From positions 1 to 64,000 of the forward strand of contig JAJKFJ010021242.1 of the NCBI GenBank assembly GCA_027382625.1: a stretch of 64,000 nt of DNA. The letters run 5' to 3'. The notes under the pieces were generated by a model. It did not search any database. It saw only the letters and a list, made by a program, of their open reading frames with translations, and was not told the DNA's origin. This DNA comes from Tetmemena sp. SeJ-2015. Taxonomy: Eukaryota; Ciliophora; Spirotrichea; Sporadotrichida; Oxytrichidae. The position numbers and the translations under genes were made by a program. This document shows positions 1-10,600 of this stretch, in pieces; position 1 is the first letter of the stretch; each line of letters opens with the position of its first letter.

Positions 1-216
1 GTAATTACCATTAGCAGTAGTCTAGTATATCTGGACTTTATAGAAGGAATTAATGAACGCAATAATATGAAATATCAGACATATCAATTTTATATGTGCT
101 TTTAAAATATGATTAAAAATTTACAATTCTCAGCATTTGCTTGCAAGTAACAACTCCTGTGAGCTTTTATACTTTGATTTTAATGAATGGTCATGAAATT
201 GTAAATAGTATTAAAA

Positions 217-1208
217 ATGCAAGGAACAATTAAAACCCCAATTAATTCACCATACCTAAGTATAATTTTATTCATTATTCGTTTTTAAGTGATGTCTAAA
301 CTAATCCTGAGAAAGAGAAATAGAACAATAGCTTTGGACCTCCGTTGATATCAGTCTTCAAGCCTTTGAATCAAGAATAGGAAGTACAGCAGCAGCCTAA
401 GAGAGAAATCTTCACAAATGAAGCTATTCCAGAATAAGTATCAGGCTAGATTTTACTAGTTGTCAATACTGAGTTCGCAAACAACTATAAACCCTATGAG
501 AGTTTAAAGGAAGAAGCAGAGAGTGATGACAAAAGTAAAAGTGCTTAAGCCAAACCTAAAACTACCAGATTGTATGAGGAAAAATCCTTGAAAGAAATTA
601 TGGATCGTGAGGAAAAACTAAAGATGATTAGCTATTGCCTTTACTCTCATCCATAATTTTTCTCAGCAGAGGAGAATAAAGCATATTTCAGAATAAAGAA
701 GCTCTCTAATGCTTGCTATGTTAATCTAATGATGGCCGGGTTGTGCCATCTGGCTGGAAAGCCTTTACAGAAAGGGCCAACTCAAAGATTTTTATTCCCT
801 AAGTTGAGATAGAGATTCAGAGGTCTTAGGCTTTTATTCACTTAAACTATAGCTATAATTATTTTATCGTTAAAACAAATAAATTGTTTTGCATGTTTGC
901 CTCCGAGTATTTAGTGGCTTCTAAATTTGAAACAGAGTTAAACCAGTAACTTTTGGATAAGTATTTCACAGGAGAGGAAGGGATGTAAAATATAGCATCA
1001 ATTAAAGGAGCACAGAGTGGTGATGAATAGCAGAGTTTGGGGAGAGCAATTAGCACCCTAAGCTAAATTTAAGCTAATCAGAATGAAAATTAAGCAACGA
1101 AGAGTTTGCTTTAGCTATATATCAAATAAAAAGATCATTTTTTTATTTTAAGAAGTAGAAGGGTAATCATAAGCTTAGAAAGAAATAAGGTCCACACCTT
1201 ACATTTGA
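217..1208 (+). CDS. Hypothetical protein with one IES
   Basis: I do not recognise this protein. Read with TAA and TAG as Gln, an ATG at 217 opens a frame that is continuous after removal of an IES at 262-290 (pointer TAAGT). The product is Gln/Lys-rich and charged at first, then has a more compact stretch around 640-800 with spaced Cys and aromatic residues. Around 870-895 the frame changes in a way I could not assign to a clear pointer pair. Near 1130-1160 a second shift leads to a TGA at 1206-1208. The gene converges on the 3' end of the CDPK-like gene on the other strand, 63 bp away. The start is supported by the IES-restored frame. The 3' end is less certain. Confidence 0.5.
262..290 (+). 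other. IES, 29 bp, pointer TAAGT
   Basis: TAAGT occurs at 257-261 and 286-290. Dropping one copy and the sequence between restores the frame of the hypothetical gene. There is no GT-AG at the borders. Confidence 0.65.
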
Positions 1209-1271
1209 TTAATTATATATAGATGATAGATTAAAATTGCATGCTTAACTAATAAATTGGAAAAATTTAGG

Positions 1272-3137
1272 TCAATTTTATTGCTAATTTACCAAGCTTA
1301 CCACAAGCTAGATCAATTCTTCGACACTTAAATAACCATCACCATCCATATCATGCTCTTAAATCATGCTCTCGCATTGATTATTGAAAGAAATGAATAC
1401 TCCACAAAGTATCCTGCTGACCTCACTCTAGTGAAGCTTATCTTCCTTGTATTAGAATTTCTAGGACTCTTGCAGTCCAAATGGATTGTCAATCGAAATG
1501 TATAAATCTCTCCTTATCAACATAAAATTACGGTAATGCTTTTTCATGTTCTCTATTTCTTTTTCTGAGTTGATTCGTATTAGAACTTAACTAAGCTAAT
1601 TGTAGTCAATATTTCCATCTGCCCTTACTACACATCTACTCAAAATTGCATCAATATCCTTTTCTCCAAATAAAGCGCCTTGGTATTCCTTGATCATTTG
1701 TCTTATCAAGCTCTTCGGTAGGAAGCCACAGTTTTAAAAGTCTCTCTAATTAAAGAAAGAGGACATAAGGGCTTCCTCTTCGAGATCGAATTTCATGCTC
1801 TGAGATAGATTACTCATCTATTAAATAAAAGTTTACTCCGCCTATAGTTTTTATAATGAATAAAAGAAGATAAGCTTACTATTTAGTACTTTATGATTAA
1901 GATTTGGGGAGGACTAAAAACTTTCTTTGAGGCTGATTTCTTTGCTCTAGTAAGATTCAGAAGCCATTTATCATTGAGGGCTGTAACAGCTTTGATTCTT
2001 TTTTCAGGATCAACAGCAAGCAGCTTTTTCATTAACTCCAAAGCCGAAGGCTAAAAATAGTCATAAAGAGAAAAATATAGGGATATCTGGCTTATATTTT
2101 AGTAAAGAGGAGCTTCGAAATTAATCTCTCCTGAGAACAAACTTCTTGTAATAGATCCCGTCTACATTCCTTATGACTCTTGAGGTGCAATTCCAGATAG
2201 GAGAATTGACAAAAGGACACCACATGCCCAGACATCTGACTTTTCATCAGACATTTTCTTTGAAAGCATTTCAGGAGAATGGAAAAACAAGGGTATTGAG
2301 CTGTAGTTTAAGTTACCTGCATTAAAAGCAGTTTGCAGGTCAATATCATATAGTTTGATATTGAATGACTCGTTTGATAAATTATCTTCCTTGCTTTCAA
2401 GATAGATAGCGTTTGGTGAAAGATTCCTAAAAGGCTGCTGCTTTTGATGCAGGTAAACAAAGGTTGAAAGAATTTGTCTTATGAACTCGGCAGTCAAATT
2501 TTCAGAAATTAGGGGTAGTGCTACCATTTATTCGAAAAAGTTTCCACCCGTTGAGTATTCGATCATTATATAGAAATTGAAGAGGTCCTCTCTATAGTCA
2601 TAAAATCTAGCTATGTTAGGATGATCTAGTAAAATTAGCTCATCCATCTGGTATCTAAAGTTCTCAATCCCTTGATCTACCTTGTTAAATATGATCTTCT
2701 TTATCCTCCTCAAATAACGCTGCTCTTTCTCTCCAGTCTTCATTCTTATTTCATAGACCTCTGAGAACACCTCTTTTCTAATAGCTCTGTCAATTACAAA
2801 AGAATTCATCCAAGAGTTGTCTATAAATCCAAAATATTTTGGATTAAAATAAATCATTATAAGATCTTGATGTTAGCTGGCTATGCGAATGCTCCTTATT
2901 CATTTAATGTGATTCGCTAGTGAGCATGCACAGGAACATCTGATTTGATATTAAAGATAGCATAGTTGTTTGAAACAAAGTTAAGGACCATATTCTTGCT
3001 CTGAAAATTCTAAAACTGCTCGCCTCCTATACTCACAATCTTCTAACCATTCTCCCTCATGTTTTAGTGAGGGTGTGATTGAGATCTTCTATCAGCGTTG
3101 AAATTAGAATTCTAGCTTTTCATTTAGTTATTGCTCA
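1272..3137 (-). CDS. CDPK-like pseudokinase with EF-hands
   Basis: Calcium-dependent-protein-kinase-like architecture: a low-complexity N-terminus (start 3137), a kinase-fold domain at about 2860-1930, and a calmodulin-like tail whose last EF-hand (DMDGDGYLSVEEL) is near 1330. Kinase landmarks include a plausible beta3 lysine region and an APE-like FHSPEML followed by DVWACGVLL. The catalytic loop, normally HRD-K-N, reads FRNLSPNA, so both the catalytic Asp and the loop Lys are replaced. The DFG motif reads DID. The enzyme is therefore probably catalytically dead or very atypical, and may act as a calcium-responsive scaffold. Small frame breaks near 2870 and 1860 behave like IESs. It lies 16 bp downstream of the preceding same-strand gene. 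Stop is TGA at 1272-1274. Confidence 0.75.
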
Positions 3138-3153
3138 TTAAGAAAATTTATAT

Positions 3154-3907
3154 TCATACTGAATACAATTTTATCAAAGAGTATTATTGAGGAGTTGACT
3201 GTTGTCAAAATTTTATTGCTAATACAGTTACTACTGTTAATATGGTTGTGAACTCATTTATTGATTCTAGTTCTGCTCTTAAAATGTGCGATGATATCCC
3301 ACTGATGAAATTTAGGGATTTCTGGAATTTTGCTATTGTTATTGCTGTTGATTCCTTAGCGATCGCTACGATTCTCTATTTAGTCGCTAGGACTCTCTAA
3401 TCATGTTCGCAAGATTTTAATCTTAATCCTTTGTTGGAGCAGTCTGGTTTATCATTAGTGCTCCATTTCTACTTGCTCCTCTCATACTCTGCTCAAAGCG
3501 AAGCAAAAAATAGAATCAATTAAATTTATGATAGCATAATTTCATCATTAGGCTGAGTGATATTAACTCTGTTCTCTAAATAGAAGATTTCTAAGAAGCT
3601 GAACAGATTTTATAGTGCGAAAATAATTGAAACTTACAAACATGAGGTTACTAGTTGAAAGTATAATTATCATCAGCATTTGTAGTTAACACATTTTATT
3701 TGGACATTTGTGTAGTCTGAGTTCTGGCCTTGGAATTTCCAAGGTCCATGTTTCTTGACCTTTGTGCTCCTGAGCCAATCTACTTTTTCTTGAGCAGTTC
3801 TTGGTCTTTCTCAAAATCATAATATATTTAAGCAATAAATTGAGGGTGTTATGGATATCCTACTTTTAGGAGTCCTTGCAATTGCAGCAGCTTGTTTGCT
3901 GACCCAT
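3154..3907 (-). CDS. MG-start (myristoylation-type) Gln-rich protein
   Basis: The N-terminus begins MGQQTSCCNCKD, a classic N-myristoylation context followed by Cys residues that could be palmitoylated. A charged middle follows, and a GT-AG intron (GTAAGTTTC donor near 3635, acceptor near 3505) leads into a Gln/Asn/Ser-rich low-complexity C-terminus. A small frame break near 3870 probably marks an IES. No catalytic domain is visible. The TGA at 3154-3156 lies just upstream of the CDPK-like gene start, which is on the same strand. Inference: a membrane-attached regulatory or scaffold protein. Confidence 0.55.
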
Positions 3908-4163
3908 GGATAATTAATTCACAAATTATAATAAATCTTAATTCTCTAATGGAGAGCAAACTGCGCTTTAAATAAATACTATGAGCATCATTACTTAAAA
4001 AATCGATTAATTTTTATTTTGCTTCTTTACCTTTATTTTAGTCTAGGTGAGTTAGCTAAGAGTAATAAATAAAAGAGTTTTGCTCCAATAAATCTATCTT
4101 TGATTGCTCCCTCACTCTTAAAGTAACAAGCCTTTTAAATTCCAACGCAACAGAAAGATTGCC

Positions 4164-4605
4164 TCAATCGTTCTTATCTGGGTTAGAAAAAATGTTGCCG
4201 TCTCCATGCACTCTGTAGTATTCGTCGTTGCCTTCTACCTTCTACCCATCTTTCTTTTACAATACCGTTCCCAAGACATAGGTGGCTACGAATACTCCCA
4301 AGAAAGCCTAAACATAATGTTAGGAAATATTCTCTTTCAAGTATCGATATAAACTACATCCCTCGATATGTGAGTTCGATGTCAAAATATGGATCAGGAA
4401 GTGAACTTACGATAACTAGATCTCTCATCATATCTTCTGTGGCTTGTGCTTCGACCTCGGAGATTCCATTTGCCTTGTGCTCAAGGAACACTTCGTTTCT
4501 ATTCCTAGCCATGAAGTACAAGACTCCATAGAAGAAGAATCCGATCAGCGACGAGTACGCGCAGCAGTAAGAACAAGTAGTTGCAGCTCCCATTACTATC
4601 ATCAA
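4164..4605 (-). CDS. Small two-TM membrane protein
   Basis: Start 4605, stop TGA 4164-4166, about 130 residues after removing the IES at 4311-4356. There is one Cys-containing hydrophobic segment near the N-terminus (YSSLIGFFFYGVLYFM) and a second hydrophobic segment after the IES (AFLGVFVATYVLGTVL), with a charged loop between and a polar tail. The frame on either side of the IES joins only if the IES is removed. I do not recognise the family; assembly factors such as VMA21 are also small two-TM proteins but there is no specific match. Confidence 0.6.
4311..4356 (-). other. IES, 46 bp, pointer TAG
   Basis: CTA on the plus strand (TAG in the gene) occurs at 4308-4310 and 4354-4356. Removal joins GMQ to AFLG in frame and reconstitutes the second TM segment. 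Confidence 0.6.
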
Positions 4606-5087
4606 TTAGAAAGTATATTGATAAGAGAAATTTTCATATTACATTGGCAATATTTACTTTGTATTTATTGATAAATTTGATAATTATACATTTCCTCTTC
4701 AGTTTGAGTAAATGAATCAGAGTGAAGTTCTCACATAATTATAAGGATTCAATCAAGAGAGATTAATTTATAGCATTATTTAATTAATGATTATAGGGGA
4801 ATATCCTTTATTATAAGATTATATAGTATTTTTTCCTCTGATGATCAAAGAGATAGACTAGAATAGTTTACTATTTCTAGTTTAATCGCTTCATATCATT
4901 CTTAATCAATAAATAGTGAGCTCATCACTCCAGTTTGCTCACTCAGAATTTAAGAAAAGTTATCATATTAAAAGGTTTGATTGAATTTCTGATTATGAAA
5001 AGGTTGTTAAAATAAGTTGAGAGTCTGCGAATCTTTAAATATTGTATAGCAAAAAGTATTAGTTTGAAAAAGAGAGGAGAGTCAGGT
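4606..5087. other. AT-rich intergenic region
   Basis: Between two minus-strand genes: promoter side of the small TM gene and 3' side of the RING gene. I see no coding signal or RNA gene. Confidence 0.5.
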
Positions 5088-6072
5088 TCATCTCTTAACG
5101 TTGTAAAGACACTTGTGGCACAAATCATAATCGCACATCTCTTTGCAACGCCAGTAAAGTTTATCCTTCTAAAGCATAGATCTCCTGCAGTTATCGCAGG
5201 CTGTGTTTCCACCCAGCTCACCAAAACGCTTTATATGAAACTCTGCTGGCCCCACTTATGGATACAGGCAGTGTCCGTTCGGGCACAGAACTCCAATACT
5301 CTTCTCAAGCTTATCAGTCTGGTTCTTAAACTATGATATCTTCGACTGATAACTAATGATGCAATCATGTTACTCTTCCAATCTAAACAGGTATACTTCC
5401 TCGCATGTCTGGCATTTATAAAAATAATTAATTTAATGCTAATTTCACTTTGGGCTTATCGCAAATTTTAGCATGAATGGACACCTCCCCCAATTTGTAG
5501 GCTTCACCACATTCACAAATAATGAGTCTGAATGGACAGTATTCTTGGTGCCTGATTGCTTTATCATATAGAGAAACCTCCTGGCATCCTTCGTAAGAAC
5601 ACGTGAATTAAACTTGCTTAAGTTTTTAGTTTGCAAATCTATGAATATCCCTGAAGTCCGTGTTTTCGCACCTCAAGGGACAATTAAAGCCTTATTTGGA
5701 TAGTCTCTGCGAGTTTGAGCGTATTTGGGACTTCAACCAGTCTTCAATACACTGGCCGCAGAAGGCAGTCTAGCATTTCTAGCATTCCTTCGCTTTCTAA
5801 AGCACATTTAGGCATACCTTGCAAATGAAGTAGTTATCCAGAGCTTCTGGCGAAGGGTGAACCTATTAGCATGTTAAAATCAGGCACTCATCTACATATT
5901 AAAAGCTATAACATTCTTCTAATAAGCACTCTTGTCCGTGATGTGAGGCTTCATCCGTTTCGGTTTGCTAAAGTGAGGGTGGAGATGAGGAGCTGCTCTA
6001 AAATTACTGTTAAAGGCGTGTGTTTCTGAGAGAATGAGAGGGCTGATGATGCAGCTATTAATTTGAATCCAT
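5088..6072 (-). CDS. RING / TRAF-like / ZZ-like zinc-finger protein
   Basis: Probable E3 ubiquitin ligase. Order from the start at 6072: a Gln/Ser-rich N-terminus; a RING-type finger with CKVC, CQKC and FCGQC pairs (about 5830-5740); a TRAF-type zinc-finger region with NCPLRC, FTCSYEGC and IICECG (about 5680-5480); then a C-terminal finger CDNC...WRC...CDYDLCHKC (about 5200-5110) resembling a ZZ or similar zinc finger. The TRAF region is interrupted by an IES at 5418-5445 (pointer AAAT), whose removal joins DKPKVK to CQTCEE. Stop TGA 5088-5090. The Cys/His spacing gives the assignment; the substrate is unknown. Confidence 0.8.
5418..5445 (-). other. IES, 28 bp, pointer AAAT
   Basis: ATTT (plus strand) occurs at 5414-5417 and 5442-5445. 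Excision restores the zinc-finger frame and brings the CxxC pair into register. Confidence 0.75.
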
Positions 6073-6443
6073 AAAACTGAACTGAAATAATCTCTTTATC
6101 AAAAATGTAAATAAGCTTATTAACCTCGTCTTCGATTACTATGTTATTAATAAATTATTACGATTTCTTAGATCCTCTTCTAAATTTGTAAAAGAGAAAT
6201 GCTTTAATTAGCTTGAGAGTTTAAATATTTTGAATAAAATATTTTTTAATGGATCTTGACTTTATACTATTTCCTTGCCCTGAATCAAGCTTTTAGAATT
6301 TAACTTTATATTACTAATACTAGTTTATTTTGGTAAGCTACACAGCTGAGCAAGTATAAGACAATTTAATCTACATCCCTAGATTTGAGGAACACATATT
6401 GAACGATTTAAAACTTAAAATAGACTCTTACTTAGCAAGCTGA
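6073..6443. other. Divergent intergenic region
   Basis: AT-rich stretch between the divergent RING gene and the ABHD17-like gene; presumably carries both promoters. No further structure recognised. Confidence 0.4.
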
Positions 6444-7557
6444 AAATCATAATCAGTCGAGAATCTAAATCCAACCAGAGAAGAAAGGAAAAGACAAAAA
6501 ATATTTCAAAACGACATTAATAACAACTCAAGGTCATTAAATTTCCTATCCTAAAATTTAAAAGTTAGAGATAAGGATGAGAGCTTATTTGAGAATGATT
6601 TCAGTTATGGAAAAATCTTGAACTCAAGGTAGAAAAGAGAGACAGAGTAGAGCAAAGTTTAAGATTATCTTGTGAGATGCAATCTCCTAAAGTGAGCACG
6701 ATTCTGAATATTATCGCTCCATTCCTTGTCTCTATTTTAACTCAGCTTAGAATTCAAAGAAGATTATCATTTACTTCCATGGCAATTCTGAGGATTTGGG
6801 AAGCTCGATAGATCTTATAGAAGCAATGTGAGCCAAACTTAAAACTAACTTGCTTGTAGTAGAGTATCCTTAATATGGTATCTATAAGAAGGAGGGAGTG
6901 AAATGTACTGAGAAAAATATGCTAGAAGATGGTTTGTCTGTTCTTATGTTCATAACAAAAATTTTGAACTTCAAGGAGAAGAACATTATCCTAATGGGAA
7001 GATCGATAGGGACTGGAGTCGCTTTTGATATTGCAACTGTCATAAAACCAAGTTGTCTGCTTATGATTTCTCCTTTTACATCAATTAAAGACATAGCTAA
7101 AGATTAGCTGGGAAACTTTTATTCGCACTTTATCTGAGAAAGATTCAGCAATCTAGATATTATAAGATCAGGTAAGATCTGTTGCCCAATTTTGATGATT
7201 CATGGCTAGAAAGATTAGTTAGTGCCGGTTGCTCATACTCAAATCCTGTATGAGACTTACAAGCACAGAGCTTCAATTTTCCTACCAACTCAAATGACTC
7301 ACAACGAGTTCGATTTTAATGAGGACTTTGTCCTTCCAATTTACATGTTTCTTCTCTCAATAGGGTAATTAGATGGAGAAGCAAGAAAGTTAAGTCATTG
7401 GACTGAGAGAGAGTTCAATATTTTACAAGTTTTGCAGCAGATGCCCAACTGGATAAAAAGAGGCCTAACTAGGAAGCAAAGAGTATGCTATTGTTTCAGC
7501 CAAGCGAAAGGAGGTGGCAGTTTAATAGAACATATTATTAGAAAATTCCTTTATTGA
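6444..7557 (+). CDS. ABHD17-like alpha/beta hydrolase
   Basis: A serine hydrolase of the ABHD17/FAM108 type, a family that includes protein depalmitoylases. Visible landmarks: the oxyanion region IIIYFHGNSEDLG (about 6765-6800), the VEYPQYGIY strand, the nucleophile elbow GRSIGTG (about 7000), the acid-strand region PILMIHGQKDQLVPV (about 7190-7230), and the catalytic His in TQMTHNEF (about 7300). The 5' part changes frame near 6680, so the true start is unresolved; the first usable base is after an upstream TGA at 6441-6443. Two in-frame TGA triplets (6829-6831 and 7135-7137) interrupt the otherwise intact conserved frame. The spacing of conserved residues suggests both positions are translated. 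Stop TGA 7555-7557. Confidence 0.75.
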
Positions 7558-7691
7558 CTATATTCAAAAGTAAAGCTCGTTATATACGATCTATCTTAAT
7601 TATTATGAATAAAATACCAAATTTAGGACGTGAGGTTAACTTAACTCACGAACAAGGAATTCAAGACGAAATCCCAATCAGCCAATTATTC

Positions 7692-10600
7692 TCAATAGGC
7701 TGTTTGCATGCTCTTGCACCAAGGACAGTGCATAGTGACTTGAATGTAGTCGTTCCAATAGTCTAATTTAAAAACAATAATCTCTAAGAGCTCCTTTATT
7801 GCAGAACTTGCAAGAGATCATCTGAGACCTAGTAAGAGGGTATCCAGTGATGATACAAGGCTCGTGTGAAGCTCTGCAGTGAGGGCAGTTAAGACTAGCC
7901 TCGTAAACCTCATTTCCGCACTGCTCACAGTTTCTGGTAGCAAGAGACTTGTCAATGCTGTTGTTCATGTTGATATTAAGTACCCAGTCACGGATGTTGT
8001 CTCTCTCATCAGGGCTTATCAAATTCTTATCAGGAAGAGGAATCTCAAACGGAGAGGGAATATCAGTGTCTTAGAAATCTGAATTGTCTTAGATACCACC
8101 ACTTTCGGGATCTTCAATCGCTTCATACAAGTCCAAATATCAAAGAAAATACTATATCTGTTGAAGAACATAAATGCCATATTGTTGATTCCTTCTCTCT
8201 TGTTAGCTTCACCAGCATCATAGAAGGCCTTGTCAGCTCTAACTTCTTTTGTGTATCTTAGCAGAGAAGTGCAAAGTTTGGCAAGCACTCTGCCTAGGCC
8301 TCCTCTGGCGCACTCGCCTTTGAGGAGTTAGTAGTGAGCAATCAAAAGATATTTGTTGAACTCAATGTAAATAGGATTCTTATCATCTACCTGCAGAGCT
8401 AGATTCTCACAGAACTTTTAAAGCATCTCTTTCAAGATTTGCAATTCCATTTCATGAACAGTTGCTAAGATTTCGAGGGAGATTGTCTTGTAAACTGTTA
8501 GCATTTCTTTGATGACAGGGCATCCATATCTAGTGAGAACTCTAGCAGTCTCCTTGAACTGTCCTTCCTTCAAATAGATACGAGCGAATTTCATGAGATA
8601 GGTATTGAGAACTTCAGGGCCTTGCTTCTCTGCTAAGTTAAGGCCTTCTTCCCACTGACCCTTACTAGTGATCATTTCTAGGCCTTAAGCTCCTAACTTA
8701 CTGTAATTACCACCTTCAATATCTTGAGCTTGCTACTTAAGTTGGATTTGCTGGATCATCATATCTCTTAATTCAAATGGTCTGACTTGATGAGCTGCAG
8801 TTAGTGCTCTACTATATTTCTTAGCCTGGGTGTAAGCTTCAACTGCTTTTTCGTAGTAGCCAACCTACTCAAGGATCTCTCCTGAAGACTCAAATCTTCC
8901 AATTGCGAATAGACGAGAACTCACAATTGAAACTACTTCTTGCACTCTGTCCTTAGCATAAGTCATTGCTAAGTTAAAGCAATTGACATAGATATCCTCT
9001 AACATAGATGGGTTTGTAATATGCTGGTCAGTTATCTCAAGGTATCTGTCAATAGCTTTTTGATAGTCTCTTTGGCTTTCCCACATCTTGGCAGACTCAA
9101 GAATTTGGTCTCCAGATTGCAATGCTGCCTGAGGACCAACAGAGAGGACTTATAACTTCATATTATGTAAGAATCTGGGTATTCATTATAATTGATTTAG
9201 TGGATCATGTGAGGAGCATGTTTTTAGGCAACTCTAAGAGCCTCGTTAGAAAGCTTCACATCTAGATACATTCTTATAGCAAGTTCTGGCTCCTTAGCGT
9301 TCAAGTAGCACTGTTCAGCTTTACCAAAATCTTTTCTCTCAATCAGGAACTTGGCCTGGTTATAAATAAACTTCTTATTAATTTAAGTTAAGGAAAACTT
9401 TAGAGACACTTTCAGGGTGGAATTGTCTAGCCACTTGAAGAGCAGAGTGCCAGTCTTGTTTGTGTTCATACATGTTGATAGCTTCTTACGGCTTGTTAGC
9501 CTTGATGAACTCTTCTTCCGCCTCTTTAAGTCTATTCTCGTCTTCCAAATGTAGAGCGTACTTTAGATGCACTTCAGTAAGCTTGTATTTAGCATGGTCT
9601 TGGGCAAGTTTGAAGGCTTGCTCGAAGTGTTCTTGATTTGCTTCGAAGTCAATTGCTGCCTCAATAAGTCCATTTTTAAGAAGGAATTAAGTTCCCTTTT
9701 CAGCACCCATATTTTCTGCTACCTTAATAGCGATCTCTCCCAATTCTTTTTGAGTACCGTTTACATTTATAAACTGCATACTATCTTATAATTTTTAAGA
9801 ATGAATTGGCCTTAGCAACTCTGAGAGCCTCTTCCCACATATCGTGAGCTCTATACATGTCGACAGCGTAGTTCCAAGCTCCACTCTCAATATAGTGGTG
9901 TTCAGACTGCTTTAGGTTGCCTTCGATTTCTAGCTGTTGAGCAAGATGTTGGTGAGTATCCTTGAGAAGATCCTTTCTGAACTTCATGACCAGTCTGATC
10001 ATGTTATCATACTACTTGGCTTTCTTGTACATAGTTGATCGCAAGATCAGGCTCGTTGGCGCTCAAGTACATCTTCTCGAGCATCTTTAAAGTGTCCCTC
10101 ACCTTCGAATTTGCGAGCTTCTTGAACATAGAGCATAGTGTACTCGCTTTCTGGAAGGTATCTGCTTATCACCTGATAGGCTTAGTCCCACTTGTTAGCT
10201 CTTACATACATCTCAAATGCCTCAACAAACTCTCCTGCTTGGATGAAGTACTTCTCAGCAAGATCCATTTGTCTAATGTCAGCGTAGTGTCTTGCAATAA
10301 GCTTGTAGTAGGGGCGGGAAATTTCAGGAGGCTAATTTTGAATAAGCTAGACAGCTCTGTTCCATTTTCTTGCGTTGATAGCAGCTTCAATAGCTTTGTT
10401 AAATACTCCAGCCTGAACGAAGTGCTCTATTGCTAAGTCAAGCTACTTCTGAGACTGTAACCAGTCACCCCACTCTTTATAATAATAAACTCTTCCTCAA
10501 GATTAACCACATGTGATGGGAAGGCTCTTCTTGCAAGGTCGACTGCCTTTCTGAAAGCGTGTCCTCTTACATAAGAGTCGAGGGCTCTGTCAAGGATGTT

